DNA from: Ipomoea triloba
Lineage: Eukaryota > Streptophyta > Magnoliopsida > Solanales > Convolvulaceae
Length of the DNA stretch: 64,000 nucleotides
NCBI RefSeq assembly: GCF_003576645.1
Contig: NC_044930.1
Coordinates: forward strand, 2,086,454 to 2,150,453
Reading direction: 5' to 3'
In this document: one piece after another, positions 35,560 through 46,726 of the stretch
Numbering within the stretch: position 1 is the first letter of the stretch
How the letters are laid out: every line of letters begins with the position of its first letter
Translations under genes and position numbers: made by a program
The notes under the pieces: model-generated
What the model was told of the DNA's origin: nothing
Seen by the model: the letters and a program-made list of their open reading frames with translations, nothing else
The model's database searches: none

Positions 35560-37495
35560 TTACAGTTTTGATCTCGTGCCTTTCGTCCCGGGAATCTGCA
35601 GTGCATCGTAATGACCAGAGCCATTATACAAGACCTTGATAGGGTCGTCTTTGCCATACTCTTCTTGCCCGTACTCTGCAATTGATATTAGGCCGCGGGA
35701 CTTATGGTCATAGATGTACACCGTGATTGGCATCCTGCAATTGTGAAAATCAGTGCTGGTTTAAGTTCAATATCAATATATCGTCGATCTTTTCTGTTTT
35801 GCTTGTGGAAATATAATTCATTTCTAAGCATAATACGCAAACGCCTATGGAAGAGACTTACTGGAGAACATGAGAAGCCATTAACAATTCAGGTTCACCT
35901 CCCCATACATAAGGTTTCCTCATTTGTGCAACGTATCTGTCGAAATCACCTTCAATGAACCTGCAAGATTTTTGAGTTTGAATCTATACGTAATTGGCCA
36001 AGATTTGTATATATTATAAAACAGAATCCTTTGTAACAGGAAACTTAATTGTAGAAGTTGCACCATACTAACCATTCTGTCTCTTCCCGTCTCTTAATAA
36101 ATTCATCTGCCACCTGGCAAGGTCGATGCATCACAATCAGCAAATTACAGGCTTTACAGCCGCAATTAGTGCAACTAATAAATTGTATGTATAAGCACCT
36201 TTCCTCCTGCTTCCTCTTCCTTTTTCGACTTCGCCAAAAAGGGAAAGGAGAAAAGGATTGAAAACAGATCTGAACAATCAGGTCTGAGAGAAGGAAATGG
36301 GTAGCAGAACAACGTATACATCTTAAAGGAGGCAAGAGGAAAACCAACTCTAGATAAACTAGGTAAGGTTTCCAAAATGATTTTTTTTTTTTAGATACAA
36401 GGGAATCAATCTCGAAACCTCTTATAGCAAGTCTCATACCTATGTCATGAGACTACAAGCTCCCTGCAAATGATTTTTTTTTTTTAAATTGTGTTTTTGT
36501 ATTTTATGGTTATGATAATATGAGAATAGAACCATTGTGGAAGAGTAACATCTCTTAACTACCATGCTTGATCAGAGTGAAGGGTACATTTAGATAATGA
36601 ATTTTTAATCGCTAAGTATATGAAGAGCAGACATACTTTTTCCCTTAATTCATCTGCTAATTGCCTTTGAAGTTTTTCATCAGGGGCCGCCTTTCCTGAT
36701 CTTAGACAAGCTCCATGAACAACAGAACGAAACATGCATCTCCCATCCCCGGGTATACCTGCACAGGATGGAATAATAATAATTATTATTATTAGTTTTA
36801 TAAGTAGACAGATAACTAAAAAATATATATATATTTTGAGGCACAGTTATGAACACCATCTCCCTTTGATAAATACAGGAAGTATAAAAGTTTTGGAACA
36901 TGAACTCACCAGTCACAGAATAGTCAGTATGAACCTCCTTTCCATGTGAATAGGCGACAGAAAAAGAATCAGAGCCATCTTCCTTATTTTCAATATGATC
37001 AACGGATTTGGCATGCACCCGCGCAGAATTTGAACAGCAAACCAGCAATCCACTAAAAAAACCAACAGAGGTAAAGAATTGCTGCCAGGAATTGGGTCCC
37101 AAATTAAATTTGAAACCGTGACTCTTTGCTTGACTAGGTATCAAAAGCTTCATATTCATGTTTTGGGTCCCGGTTGAAATATCAACACAAGTCTTCCTGG
37201 AACCAGTGGTGTTAACTGTAGATGTAAATTTTAAGGACTGATTGCTGTCCTTTGACTTGGAGATGGTAGGCCCAAAACTTCTTCGGAACGCTTGAAAGCT
37301 GATTGCAGGTGCACTGCAGTTGGACTTCAATGAAGAAACAGTTGCATAATTAAACCTTGGATGCCATACAGAGATACGGAAACAGCATGAAGTGCGAGCA
37401 GTATCACAGAATTGGCTGTTCATCTGTCCCTCAAGACACCCTCTTAAGGAGACTATACTTTTAACACAAGATTTGACAGAGGTGCAGATACTCAT
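35560..37495 (-). CDS. OTU-domain cysteine protease (OTU4-like deubiquitinase)
   Basis: Five exons (37495-36910, 36758-36637, 36113-36073, 35960-35862, 35734-35560) join in phase to give 340 residues. The first exon encodes about 195 poorly conserved residues rich in Ser, Lys and Arg. That fits an organellar targeting extension but does not prove it. The OTU domain follows. It contains the catalytic GDGRCMFRSV (Asp200, Cys203), VADEFIKRREETEWFIEGDF, a WGGEPELLMASHVL segment, MPITVYIYD, and the catalytic His in GHYDAL (His324). The family cleaves ubiquitin chains. Arabidopsis OTU4 (At3g57810) is the closest match I know. A 41-bp exon 3 is correctly flanked by splice sites, so the reconstruction is solid. 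The same gene neighbours the LRR pseudokinase in Arabidopsis. Confidence 0.93.
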
Positions 37496-38052
37496 GTTGG
37501 CATATCTCCAGTAATCTGCAAAAATTTATTTTGAATCATCCAGCACCGTAATTGTAGAAGTCACAATGGTTGATCGGCTTTTAGAACAGCTGCAAAGTAT
37601 ATAGCCTGCAAACACAAATCAGAAAGTAGACCAAATTCAGAAAACTATGCATCTCAAAAGCCATTCCTCTTACAATGAATTTGCTTCTCATTTTGGTATA
37701 CTAAATTCTAGAAAGAGAAATGCAAAACATATACTCATTCCACCGTATAAAGCAAATACAATGCTTTCACGCCACCGTTAACAACACAAATACAATTCTT
37801 TCACGCAACAAGTGTTTCAAAACGTAACGCAATCCACCAGATAAAGCAACTTCTAGCGGATCCAAAGCAGCTTCTCGCGGATCAAAAGTAGTTTCTCACG
37901 GATCACCTAATCAAAAGAAACTTTGGTTCACACGCATTTGCTTGCTTTTCTTGGGCATGATGGGCACCTATGTGACGGATTCAACTGAGAGAGCATTGGC
38001 AAGCATTAAACTCTTGACTGGTCCATGTAAGAGAATCATGCTTCACCTAGTT

Positions 38053-38578
38053 AGGGCTATTAATGAACCGAACATGAACGAATGGAGGTTGTTCTTGTTC
38101 ATTTGTTAAGATTTTTGGAGTGTTCGTGTTCGTGTTTGTTTGTTAAGATTTTTGAAAATTTTGTTCGTGTCCGTTTGTTAAGCGTTCATTAGTGTTCGTT
38201 AACGTTCACGAACATGTTCGTTTACATTTGTGAACACGTTCATGAACTCTTAATAACCAACACATGCTCATGTTCATGATCATAATTCGTTCATGAACAA
38301 GAAATAATCTATGTTCACAAACAATAATCAAACAACACAACATAACAACTATATATATATATGTTTGACTGCTTGTTCATAAACATTATTAAATTAACAT
38401 TAAGCAAGCATGCTCGTGAACATTATTAAACGAACACACACGAGCTTGTTCACGAGTTCTTAGCAAACGAGCCTACGTTCGTTTATGAACCGAGCTCTAA
38501 AATTTGTTCATAAATGTTCGTTTACCTTAATAAACGAACACAAATAGTTTATCGAAAGTTCTGTTCACTAACACCCCT
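38053..38578. mobile_element. Foldback MITE rich in TTCGTTTA/TGAACA
   Basis: The left end AGGGCTATTAATGAACCGAAC is the inverted counterpart of the right end GTTCTGTTCACTAACACCCCT. The interior consists of many alternating GTTCGTT and AACGAAC strings that could fold on themselves. No transposase and no clear target duplication. It sits in the region upstream of the OTU gene, inserted next to a SINE-like sequence. Confidence 0.65.
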
Positions 38579-39679
38579 ACGCCCACTCACCACTTCCGGG
38601 GAGTATTTTCTTGTTTATTTGGGGATTGGAAAGGGAACAATTGGAACCCATAGCAGGACCTCAAATAACACTGTTTATCTAAACCCTGCCAGCTCTAGAG
38701 TACCCCCACACACTCTTCCTCCTCATCAGCAAAAGATCTTCTTTTCCCACTTCCTACATTTTTACCCAATTTCGAAAAGCACCATGACTATCTATGAAGA
38801 AAACCAGCAATACACTTATAAAACCCTTAACAACAGAAACACAATTACCACCTAAATGGCATTCATTTAAGGTATCATCATTTCTTTTTTAAAGATCATC
38901 AACTGAAACTAAGTAACTAACCACTCCTAACTCATTGCATTCAATTAATAACAATAATAAACCAGACAGAATCTTCATAAACATATAAAAAAGACAGATG
39001 GGCACCACAGAAACATACAATTAAAGAGGATTAAGTAAAAAAATAAAACCAGCTGAAGCTCCAAAAGGATATGCATTAGACACAGGACAAGAAGACATAC
39101 CCGGGAAGAAAAGAAATGAATGTAGAGCAGTAATAGAATGTCGAATTAAACATCAGCGAGGTTAAGGTGAATATCACAAGTAAGAAATGCAACGTTATTG
39201 AAGCAAAGAATCACCCGTTAATGTTCGGAATTTTGATTGTTGAAGCAGAAAGGGATATTTTTTCCGTTTTTCGAGTTCTCCTCCGGCAGTAAATAGAAAA
39301 TGAAAATGAAAATAAAAAAATTTCTACTGGGAGTTTCTTCAAGCTTCTTGGTCGTCCTAATCGGTGGTTGAAATCGTGGCTTTCAGTTCACAGGAGACAG
39401 TGAGATGGAAGTCATGGAACACATCCAAACGGTGTCGTTCTTTAACGGGAAACCCAAATTTGAAAAACCATATTTTAGATTAGGGTTTTAATTTAAAACA
39501 AAAAAAAAAGAAAAAAAATAGAAATCATAAGTAATTTAACAATTCAAAAGGAATTAAAATACAGGATATCACGAGATAAAATTAGTAAAATTAATTAATG
39601 TACCTTAGATCACAGTGAAACAGGGTTAGTGATACAAACTCATCAAAACATTGAATCATAAATAAATTAATATATGAAT

Positions 39680-39930
39680 GCCAAGACCTTGTGGTTTAGT
39701 GGCATCCGGTTGCACTCTTATATAGAAGGGAGTGGGTTTCGGATCAAAAGCAGCTTCTCGCGGATCACCTAATAAATAAATAAAACTTTGATTCGTGCAT
39801 TTTCTTGCTTTTATTGGGTGTGACGGGAACTTTCCGTGACAGACTTAATAAGTATTGGCAAGAATCGAACTCCTAATTGTGTCTGGATCTGATATTTTTA
39901 CTCGGCAATTCATCAAGTGACCTCACAATT
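39680..39930. repeat. SINE-like sequences, related to 37840-38045
   Basis: A tRNA-like head (TGGTTTAGTGGC ... GGGTTTCGGATC, 39690-39745) is followed by AGCAGCTTCTCGCGGATCAC. That string recurs nearly unchanged at 37867-37915. The downstream parts of both copies also match (TTTCTTGCTTTT.TTGGG, then GTGACGG or GTGACAG). Confidence 0.5.
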
Positions 39931-40121
39931 GCCAAAGTTTTCAACACCAAATGTAAACAACAAAAAAAATTTGTATTTAAAACCAATGAATATTATAGTA
40001 ACAAACAATTTTTACACTGGAGAATCATGATATGTTCTCAAATTGAAACCACTTGATACTACAAAAAGACATTAGATTAGTGGCAATACAAGATTTTATA
40101 TATGCAAATCCCATAAGAAAA

Positions 40122-43100
40122 TCACTGCAATGAGAAAGCCAGTTCTTGAAAGGTCTCCCCTCTGTGCTCAAAATTTCTAAACTCATCAAAGCTAGCACAA
40201 CCTGGACTCAGTACAATGGCATCACCTGTACTTGAACCAAGAAGATGCAGTTACATTAAGAAACAATCACCCGGTTTTCCCACCAAAGGCTAATTCAGGT
40301 TGAGTTTGACTCTTACTCGGGAGTAAGGCCTAACTCAGGAGTTTTTAACATGGCGCACACGTACAACAGTCGATCCTCTGACTTTGCAGTTACATTAGCA
40401 ATGTCTAGTGACCATTGGGCAAGGAGAGTTCCTTCATGTAGTTGGGTACAAATAAGCCAGTGGGGTATGTAAACGAGGACGGGTCACATGGTTTTGTACT
40501 GGTTTGCTTTGAGCTGTCGAGTGAGGTTTCTCTATCTCTTAAGAAAGGGGCTTTGGACAACCCTGCTTTAGTATTAAAAGGGGTGTAGTGTTGGGGCAAC
40601 CCAAACCAAGTTGGTCATGCAAGATCAAGTTGCAAATTCGACTCTCAACAGGAACAGTCTATTAGTCTTTTTGGTTTGAGCCGGTCAACTATAGGCAATC
40701 TAGGTTGGTTTACCTCCTTGTATCCTTTGCTAATTAGGATCACAAGGCGGGGTCTATCCAGTGCACACCATCAGGTAGTGACTGTGGGAAGTAATCTCTG
40801 ATGTGCACTCTATAAGCTTGATTTGGTTTAGAAGCAGACATTAGAACAAAGTGGTAGCAGAGAAAAACAAAAGGACAGACCTTGTTGTGCAATTTTCTTT
40901 GCCAGGCACACTGCATCCTTGAGATGCTTAGTGTTTAAACAAGGAATGGTTACACCATTAACATAGAGTGTCTTCTGAATCATCATCCCAGAAGATCCAA
41001 ACTACAAATGAAGCAAAAACTTGCTTATGATCCTCAACCAATCATTAAGCAGAAGTGAATTGCATACAGTATTCATAAACCGATAAACCCAAAAGCCATG
41101 ACATACAGTGATTACGCCTCTATGGCGCTTCAGAGGCTCCACCAGATGCTCGAAGCCATCCAAACCTTGCATTTTCGTGTCCTAAAAAGAAGGAAACAAA
41201 AACCAAAACAAAAACATAAGCAGAAAGACACAACTTTTTCTGCAGATATCAAACATCCATATGATCTTAGCTGCAGTTTGGTTCTTGGTTCTTTTCTGTA
41301 ATTTCCTATGGATCATTTTAGCCTTTTAGGCACCACATCATAAAAAAGAAACGCATTTGGTGTAACGAGTTACAAAACCTTTGCAACGCCACCAAGGAGA
41401 AGAACCGCCTTCTGTTTGACACCCATGAGCCCAGAATACGTAGCTTCAACATTCGTTGCCTTGCTATCATCAATCCAGGTTACGCCATTGTTATCAATAC
41501 GAACTGCACGGGGCAAGACTGATAAGTTTTCCTAACCACAAAAACTTCAGTTTGGGAAGTAAACGCGTATTGCTATGAGATAGGTTCAATAATGCAGGTC
41601 AGAACTACTAAAGGCATATAGTATAAGAGAGAACGCTCTCTTACTTACCAACTTGCATTCGGTGACATGGAGCCCGTAGTTTACTAATAGTTGAATCTAT
41701 GGATGTCGCGTTGATGCCAATATCCAATCCAGTAACCGATAGTGCAGCAACTGCAGCATTGATGTAGTTGTGCATCCCGATTGCCTTTAGGGCACTCAAA
41801 TCCAGCTCTGAATCACATCCTATCGCTGGAACCTTTAACTTGGCAACCTTTGCCTCCATGCTTACCTGCACCATTGCAGTTAAAACATCTTTTACGATCT
41901 TTTACGATCTTTAAGTTAGAGATAGGTAAAGGATTGTGCCATAAGTATCTTACTTTGACACCAGGGCAAGTGCCAATCCAAGCAGGATTAAAGTCATGCA
42001 TATGAGCCCTTAATGCTTCTAACAGATATTGATTTCCTGAAAGATGCATCGATTGAATGTCAGAAAAAGGCGATATAATGATGAACCAGAAAAATGGAAA
42101 ACGAAAAAAATATAATAATTACTGAACAAGAACATTCAGTGTATACCAGGTGGAAGAATGCCAATCTTGTTCCCTTTCATGTGTGAAAAAACACGGCACT
42201 TGGTCATTGCATAGTTCTTCATTGTTTTGTGCCTCTCGAGATGGTCAGGAGATAGATTTACGACCACAGCAACCTATATAAGCTTTCAACAAGGCGAAAA
42301 ACATGGAAGTGAGTATTATAAGATCGATCAGCTTTCTGGACGCACATTGCAGCTTTAAAATGTGGGCTTACCGTTGGGCAAAAGTAACTGTTCGGGACTT
42401 CTAACTGATAGCTACTCACCTCCACAACTGCCACCTGAAAATTTCATTAAATCATTGTTAGCATTTTCAAGAAGTGGCAAACTGGAATGATCAGAAAACT
42501 AACGATAATTGACATTTTGAGCATAAACGACTGTGAAAGATGTGAAGCCTAGTTAATTCTCCGACTCACCTGGAATGGACGTTGAGGAGAAAGAGTTAAG
42601 CACTCAAAAGCAGCATCTGAAAGCGGGACTCCTAGGTTGCCCCCAACAAATGTCGGGATGCCCAAATGGTTGAGCATCTACCTTCACAATTGTTGAAAAC
42701 ACCTATTCTTAGTAACGAGAAACCAGCTTAGGGGCATTTTCTTCATCTGTTTCATACAGCACTTTACAAGATCGTGAATAATTGATGTTAACATACACTA
42801 TGAAAACTCTATAAATATAACAATTAAACGAGAATAACCTGCCCAGCAAATGTGGTAACCGTAGATTTTCCATTAGTTCCTGTAACTGCTATGATCTCAG
42901 TGCATGTTGGAAGAGCTTGTGCAGCAAAATCCAACTCAGACATCACACACTTCCCCTATATTTGAAAAGAGAGAATAGCTTAGTTTTAGTCTTACGATTC
43001 AAAATATATTTGTGTTTACTCAAAATGGATTATACGGATTTGTGATGAAGATTGTGGAGTTGCTATCATCCGATTAGCTAGAGAACAACTAGCACGACAG

Positions 43101-43953
43101 AAACTACAAATGCTTTTTGAGTACTACTGACTCTCTTACAATGTAGTATTTGTTCATAGCTACTTTCTCAAACTACAAATGCTTTATTTATACACAAAAC
43201 AGAAAGAGTGGCAACATGAAAGCATCATCTATATCAACACCCTCTAAATTCGTAATTTCCTATTGAACAAGAAAGAATGGCAACTTGAAACTTGAAAGCA
43301 TCATCTATATCGACGCCCTCTAAATTCGTAATTTCCTATTGAACAAGAAATAGCTTAAACCATGCTTTACCGAAGCTAACAGCGAGGCGAGGCCATAATT
43401 TTGCAATGGAACCCCGGGGGAAACGACTACAATATCTGCATCTCTAAGCAGCTCGCCGTCAAAATCACCAAGAATTGTCCTCACACTATCTTTCCCAAAG
43501 GCAACATTTTGCTGCAGACAATTCACAACATTAAAATCTGCAGAACTCCTTAATAAAATGAAGATTCATAAATAATTTCACCATGACAATACCTCAAGTA
43601 GTGAACCCACATTCTGATTTTGATCAATGGCCACAACAGAAGCCCCCCTTGCGAGAGCTAGCCTTGTTGCCGCTATTCCAGATTTTCCAAGCCCTATAAT
43701 CTGCAACTCATTCACAAATGTTACCCCCATAAGGCCATAAAAGCTTTATCTTATAATCTTAATAAGCAAATAAGATCAAAACAACAATGGGAATTGGTTG
43801 AATTGAAGGAAAACCAAGAAAGGAAGCTTCTTTTCTCCTCCTTGCACTTACAGCGACGGTTTGACCTCTGAGATCTTGTTGGCGATGGCAAGATTGAATC
43901 TTTGGGCATGAAATAGCAGTGCCTTTGAATCTGAAAGATTGAAGCTTCATCAT
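40122..43953 (-). CDS. murD: UDP-N-acetylmuramoylalanine--D-glutamate ligase (MurD) homologue
   Basis: Thirteen exons (43953-43852, 43700-43593, 43511-43371, 42955-42839, 42677-42570, 42434-42372, 42273-42147, 42036-41954, 41865-41649, 41503-41379, 41181-41107, 41001-40881, 40225-40122) join in consistent phase to give 496 residues. After about 30 basic, Ser-rich residues, possibly a short plastid transit peptide, the three Mur-ligase domains follow. First is a Rossmann-like N-domain with GLGKSG (37-42). The ATPase domain has TGTNGKST (142-149) and LSPDHLERH (220-228). The C-domain has DDSKATN and ends [17 protein letters not shown]. In bacteria MurD adds D-glutamate to UDP-MurNAc-L-Ala. In plants the pathway is of cyanobacterial origin and has been linked to plastid division in mosses. 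The protein is complete, so the gene appears functional. Confidence 0.92.
40594..40790 (+). repeat. SINE-like element in the last intron of murD
   Basis: The head AACCCAAACCAAGTTGGTC and the B-box-like AAATTCGACTC are followed by the family body (GGTTTGAGCCGGTCAACTAT, AATCTAGGTTGG). It matches the copies at 34845 and 19280 in the opposite orientation. Confidence 0.65.
43201..43350. repeat. Tandem duplication, about 75 bp, in murD intron 3
   Basis: Two adjacent copies share AGCATCATCTATATC and CCTCTAAATTCGTAATTTCC plus TATTGAACAAGAAA. They end only about 20 bp from the exon 3 donor site. Copies differ by a few bases and a short internal insertion. Confidence 0.8.
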
Positions 43954-44392
43954 TTCCGGCTTTCCGCCCTGCTCAACTACTATGGAGACCTGAGTAAATC
44001 AATAAATAAAAAATAAAATAAAATAAATAAAAAAACATTTTTAATTAAAAATATTGAATAATACTTACTTTTTTTCTTTAAAAAAAAAAAAAAAAAGAAA
44101 AGAAAGAAATTGGGAAAGTTCTTTTTTTTTTTTTTTGAAAATTAAAATTGGGAAAGTTCCTTTAGTTGCCTACTGTATCTGTGTATCTTCTCTGTCTATA
44201 AAGTCGCAGCAGCAACTGGGCAAGTTATCACTATCACCCTGTAAAAGTAAAACCCTTTGTGTTAATTAGGGCAAGTTTAATTAGGGAAAGGGTGATAAGT
44301 TTTTGGCCTAACTGTATGCTTATGTAAAAAAGCTTTCAATTTTCTGGGAAAGATTAGACAATTTTAATAATTAAACTCAGAAAAGCAAGGCA
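43954..44392. promoter_or_regulatory. Short divergent promoter between murD and cornichon
   Basis: The two start codons lie 439 bp apart, facing away from each other. The region is A/T-homopolymer-rich (A run near 44080-44096, T run near 44121-44136) with no obvious TATA box at either side. It must hold both promoters and both leaders. Confidence 0.6.
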
Positions 44393-46651
44393 ATGGCTTG
44401 GGAACCCATTCTCTGGCTAATCTTCTTCCTCTTGAACATCGCCCTTATCGCCTTGATTCTCTATCAGGTACGCTTCTTTTCTCTTTTCTCTCGTCTTCCG
44501 TTTGGTTGCAGTAGTTTTTTTTTTTTTTTTTTTTCCAAAAGTGATAATGAATTGCTGTCAAATTCTTTGATGAATTGTGTTTTGCTCATCAATTTAGAAA
44601 TCTTGAGCTGCTGCTTTGTGGATTTTATGTTAATTTGAGCATCTTCATGAATTGTGTTTATTTTGAACTGGTTGAGTTTGAATGGTTTGCTGCAGATTGT
44701 ATGTTTATCGGATTTGGAGGCGGATTACATGAACCCTTATGAATCGTCGTCTCGGATAAACAATGTGATTCTCAAAGAGTATGTGTTGCAAGGTGTATTC
44801 TGCATTTTGTTTCTTGTGACTGGGCATTGGTTCTTGTTCCTGCTCACAGTACTTCCCACTTACTATAATTTGAAGAAGTAAGTAAGGTTTCCTGTCATTT
44901 TCCTCTTGATGATAATGTTTCTTAAGTATTCATAATCTGCCATTCCTGTCTATGATGAGTATGTTGTGAGTCTGTGAATTCGGTTTTCTCAATGCTGTGT
45001 TTCAAACCATTTAGTTCCACTTGTTGAATTTGGAAGATGGAATGGCCTGGCAGGTGGAGAACAACAACCACCCGCCAGAAGCAAAATGAAGAATCAAGGA
45101 ATGGAAAATGTATATAAGACTACACACACACACACACACATACACATATATATATACACAAATACATAACTGTAAGTACCTATCCATAAACTGACACCTA
45201 TTCATAAACAGACACAACCCTATAGATAAACCTAACTCTTTATTTTTCAACACCACTCCTTTAATTTTGTCCTCCCCCAAACGTTTTGATGATAATGTTC
45301 ATTTAGTATTCATAATCTGCTGTTTCTGTCTATGATGAGTATGTTGTGACTTGTGAGTCTGTGAATTCGGTTTTCTCAATGCTGTGTTTCAAACCATTTA
45401 GTTTCACTCTAATTTTGTCCTCCCCCGACGTTTTGATGATGATGTTCGTTCAGTATTCATAATCTGCAGTTCCTGTCTATGATCAGTATGTTGTGGCTCT
45501 GTGAATTCGGTTTTCTCAATGCTGTGTTTCAAAGTATTTAGTTCCACTCCTTTAATTTTGTCCTCCGCCCACGTTTTTGGTAAACTAGCGACCTATATGG
45601 TAGACACTATGATATGAAAATAAAGGTTAAAGGAAGATTTCAAGAGGTTTGATGTATTTATTCGAAATTCTGGAAATGGAAGAATGGATAAATAGCACTG
45701 TTACATACCTGCATCGTTATTACAGAGTATTTGACAGGCTCTGATGTGGTTGCTCAGGTTTTCTGAAGCTGAGTTTTGACTTGAAAAAATTTGCAGGTTC
45801 TTGTCACGGCAGCACCTCATTGATGTGACTGAAGTGTTCAGGGCCATTGATTTCGAGAAGAAACTTCGGATTGCCAAGCTGGCGTTCTATTTAATTTTTT
45901 TCATCGTCGTCATAGTCAGGTCAGTTATGCACTTAAATCTACTGGAATTATGCGCTTATATTTTGGATTAGGCTAATGTTAGGCTTTATTTGCTCTGGAT
46001 ATAGATTTTCCAATGCGGGGGCATTTTCTACTGTGCTTTCGGTTCTCAGATCCAATAGCAAAGATTTAGATGTTCGCTCCTCGGTTCTTGAATTTTAGAA
46101 GCACAACTGTTTATGCATATTCCACCGAGACTTCAAAAATCTCTCCTTTTTTCTTCCCATTTCTTGAACCAAACAAACCATGCTGTTTTTATATGACTCT
46201 TGGTAACTACATTGCATATCATGCTAGTGATCTTTCGTTTTACAAATACGATTGGTCCAAAGTTTTCGTGCATGCTAGTTGCAACCGGGATTAGAAGCGA
46301 TGGGTTTTTGGTAACTTTCTGTAACGAGTGAGTTTGGACTATAACTCAACCGATCATTCAATGAAAAACATCTTTGTCTGCTGTAACGCTTTTTCATCAG
46401 TCAAATGTAATGTTTAGAAGGGAATTCTATGATTCTCCCGTGAATCCCGATGGTTTTTGTTTGATGCACTTTGCATGTTGTTCCTAGAATTCTCTCTCTG
46501 TCTGTCTCTCTAACGTCGTCGTCATCATCATTATCGTTGCAAATGGCAAATGTTTGGCAGGCTGGTGATATCTGTTATCAGATGTCTAATCGACGACGAG
46601 CATGAAGATCTGCATTTTGGCGTATTTAGCAGCAGTCCTGTTTTCAGATGA
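44393..46651 (+). CDS. Cornichon homologue (ER cargo receptor)
   Basis: Four exons (44393-44467, 44696-44877, 45797-45919, 46561-46651) give 156 residues. Cornichon family landmarks are clear: an N-terminal membrane helix (residues 5-24), ICLSDLEADYMNPYESSSRIN-like sequence (written here as IVCLSDLEADYMNP), LQGVFCILFLVTGHWFLFLL as second hydrophobic block, RQHLIDVTEVFR, and a final membrane segment with an acidic tail. Cornichon proteins load selected membrane proteins into COPII vesicles at the ER. In plants they handle some transporters and receptors. The ending after the acidic cluster (HFGVFSSSPVFR) is longer than in the Arabidopsis proteins I remember. Intron 2 (44878-45796) carries a three-copy repeat. 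It shares a 439-bp upstream region with murD. Confidence 0.92.
44908..45570. repeat. Three-copy repeat in cornichon intron 2
   Basis: Copies at about 44908-45020, 45285-45410 and 45425-45560 share AAGTATTCATAATCTGC (variant in places), CTGTCTATGATGAGTATG, GTGAATTCGGTTTTCTCAAT and GCTGTGTTTCAAA. A CA/TA microsatellite (45123-45165) sits in the spacer between copies 1 and 2. Confidence 0.85.
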
Positions 46652-46688
46652 AGTTCTGTTCTGTTCCATCTTCATTAGGTATGTTTTC

Positions 46689-46726
<38 letters not shown>

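Larger units (their letters stand above)
37496..40121. other. OTU leader region and intergenic
   Basis: The OTU leader and promoter probably reach to about 39400; a non-coding first exon is possible. It also contains SINE-like sequences (about 37840-38045 and 39680-39930) and a foldback MITE (38053-38578). The open frame at 38514-38855 crosses the MITE boundary and is not a gene. Confidence 0.55.

Noticed and set aside
46070..46294. Open frame in cornichon intron 3
   Set aside because: It lies wholly within the intron between exons 3 and 4 and shows no domain.
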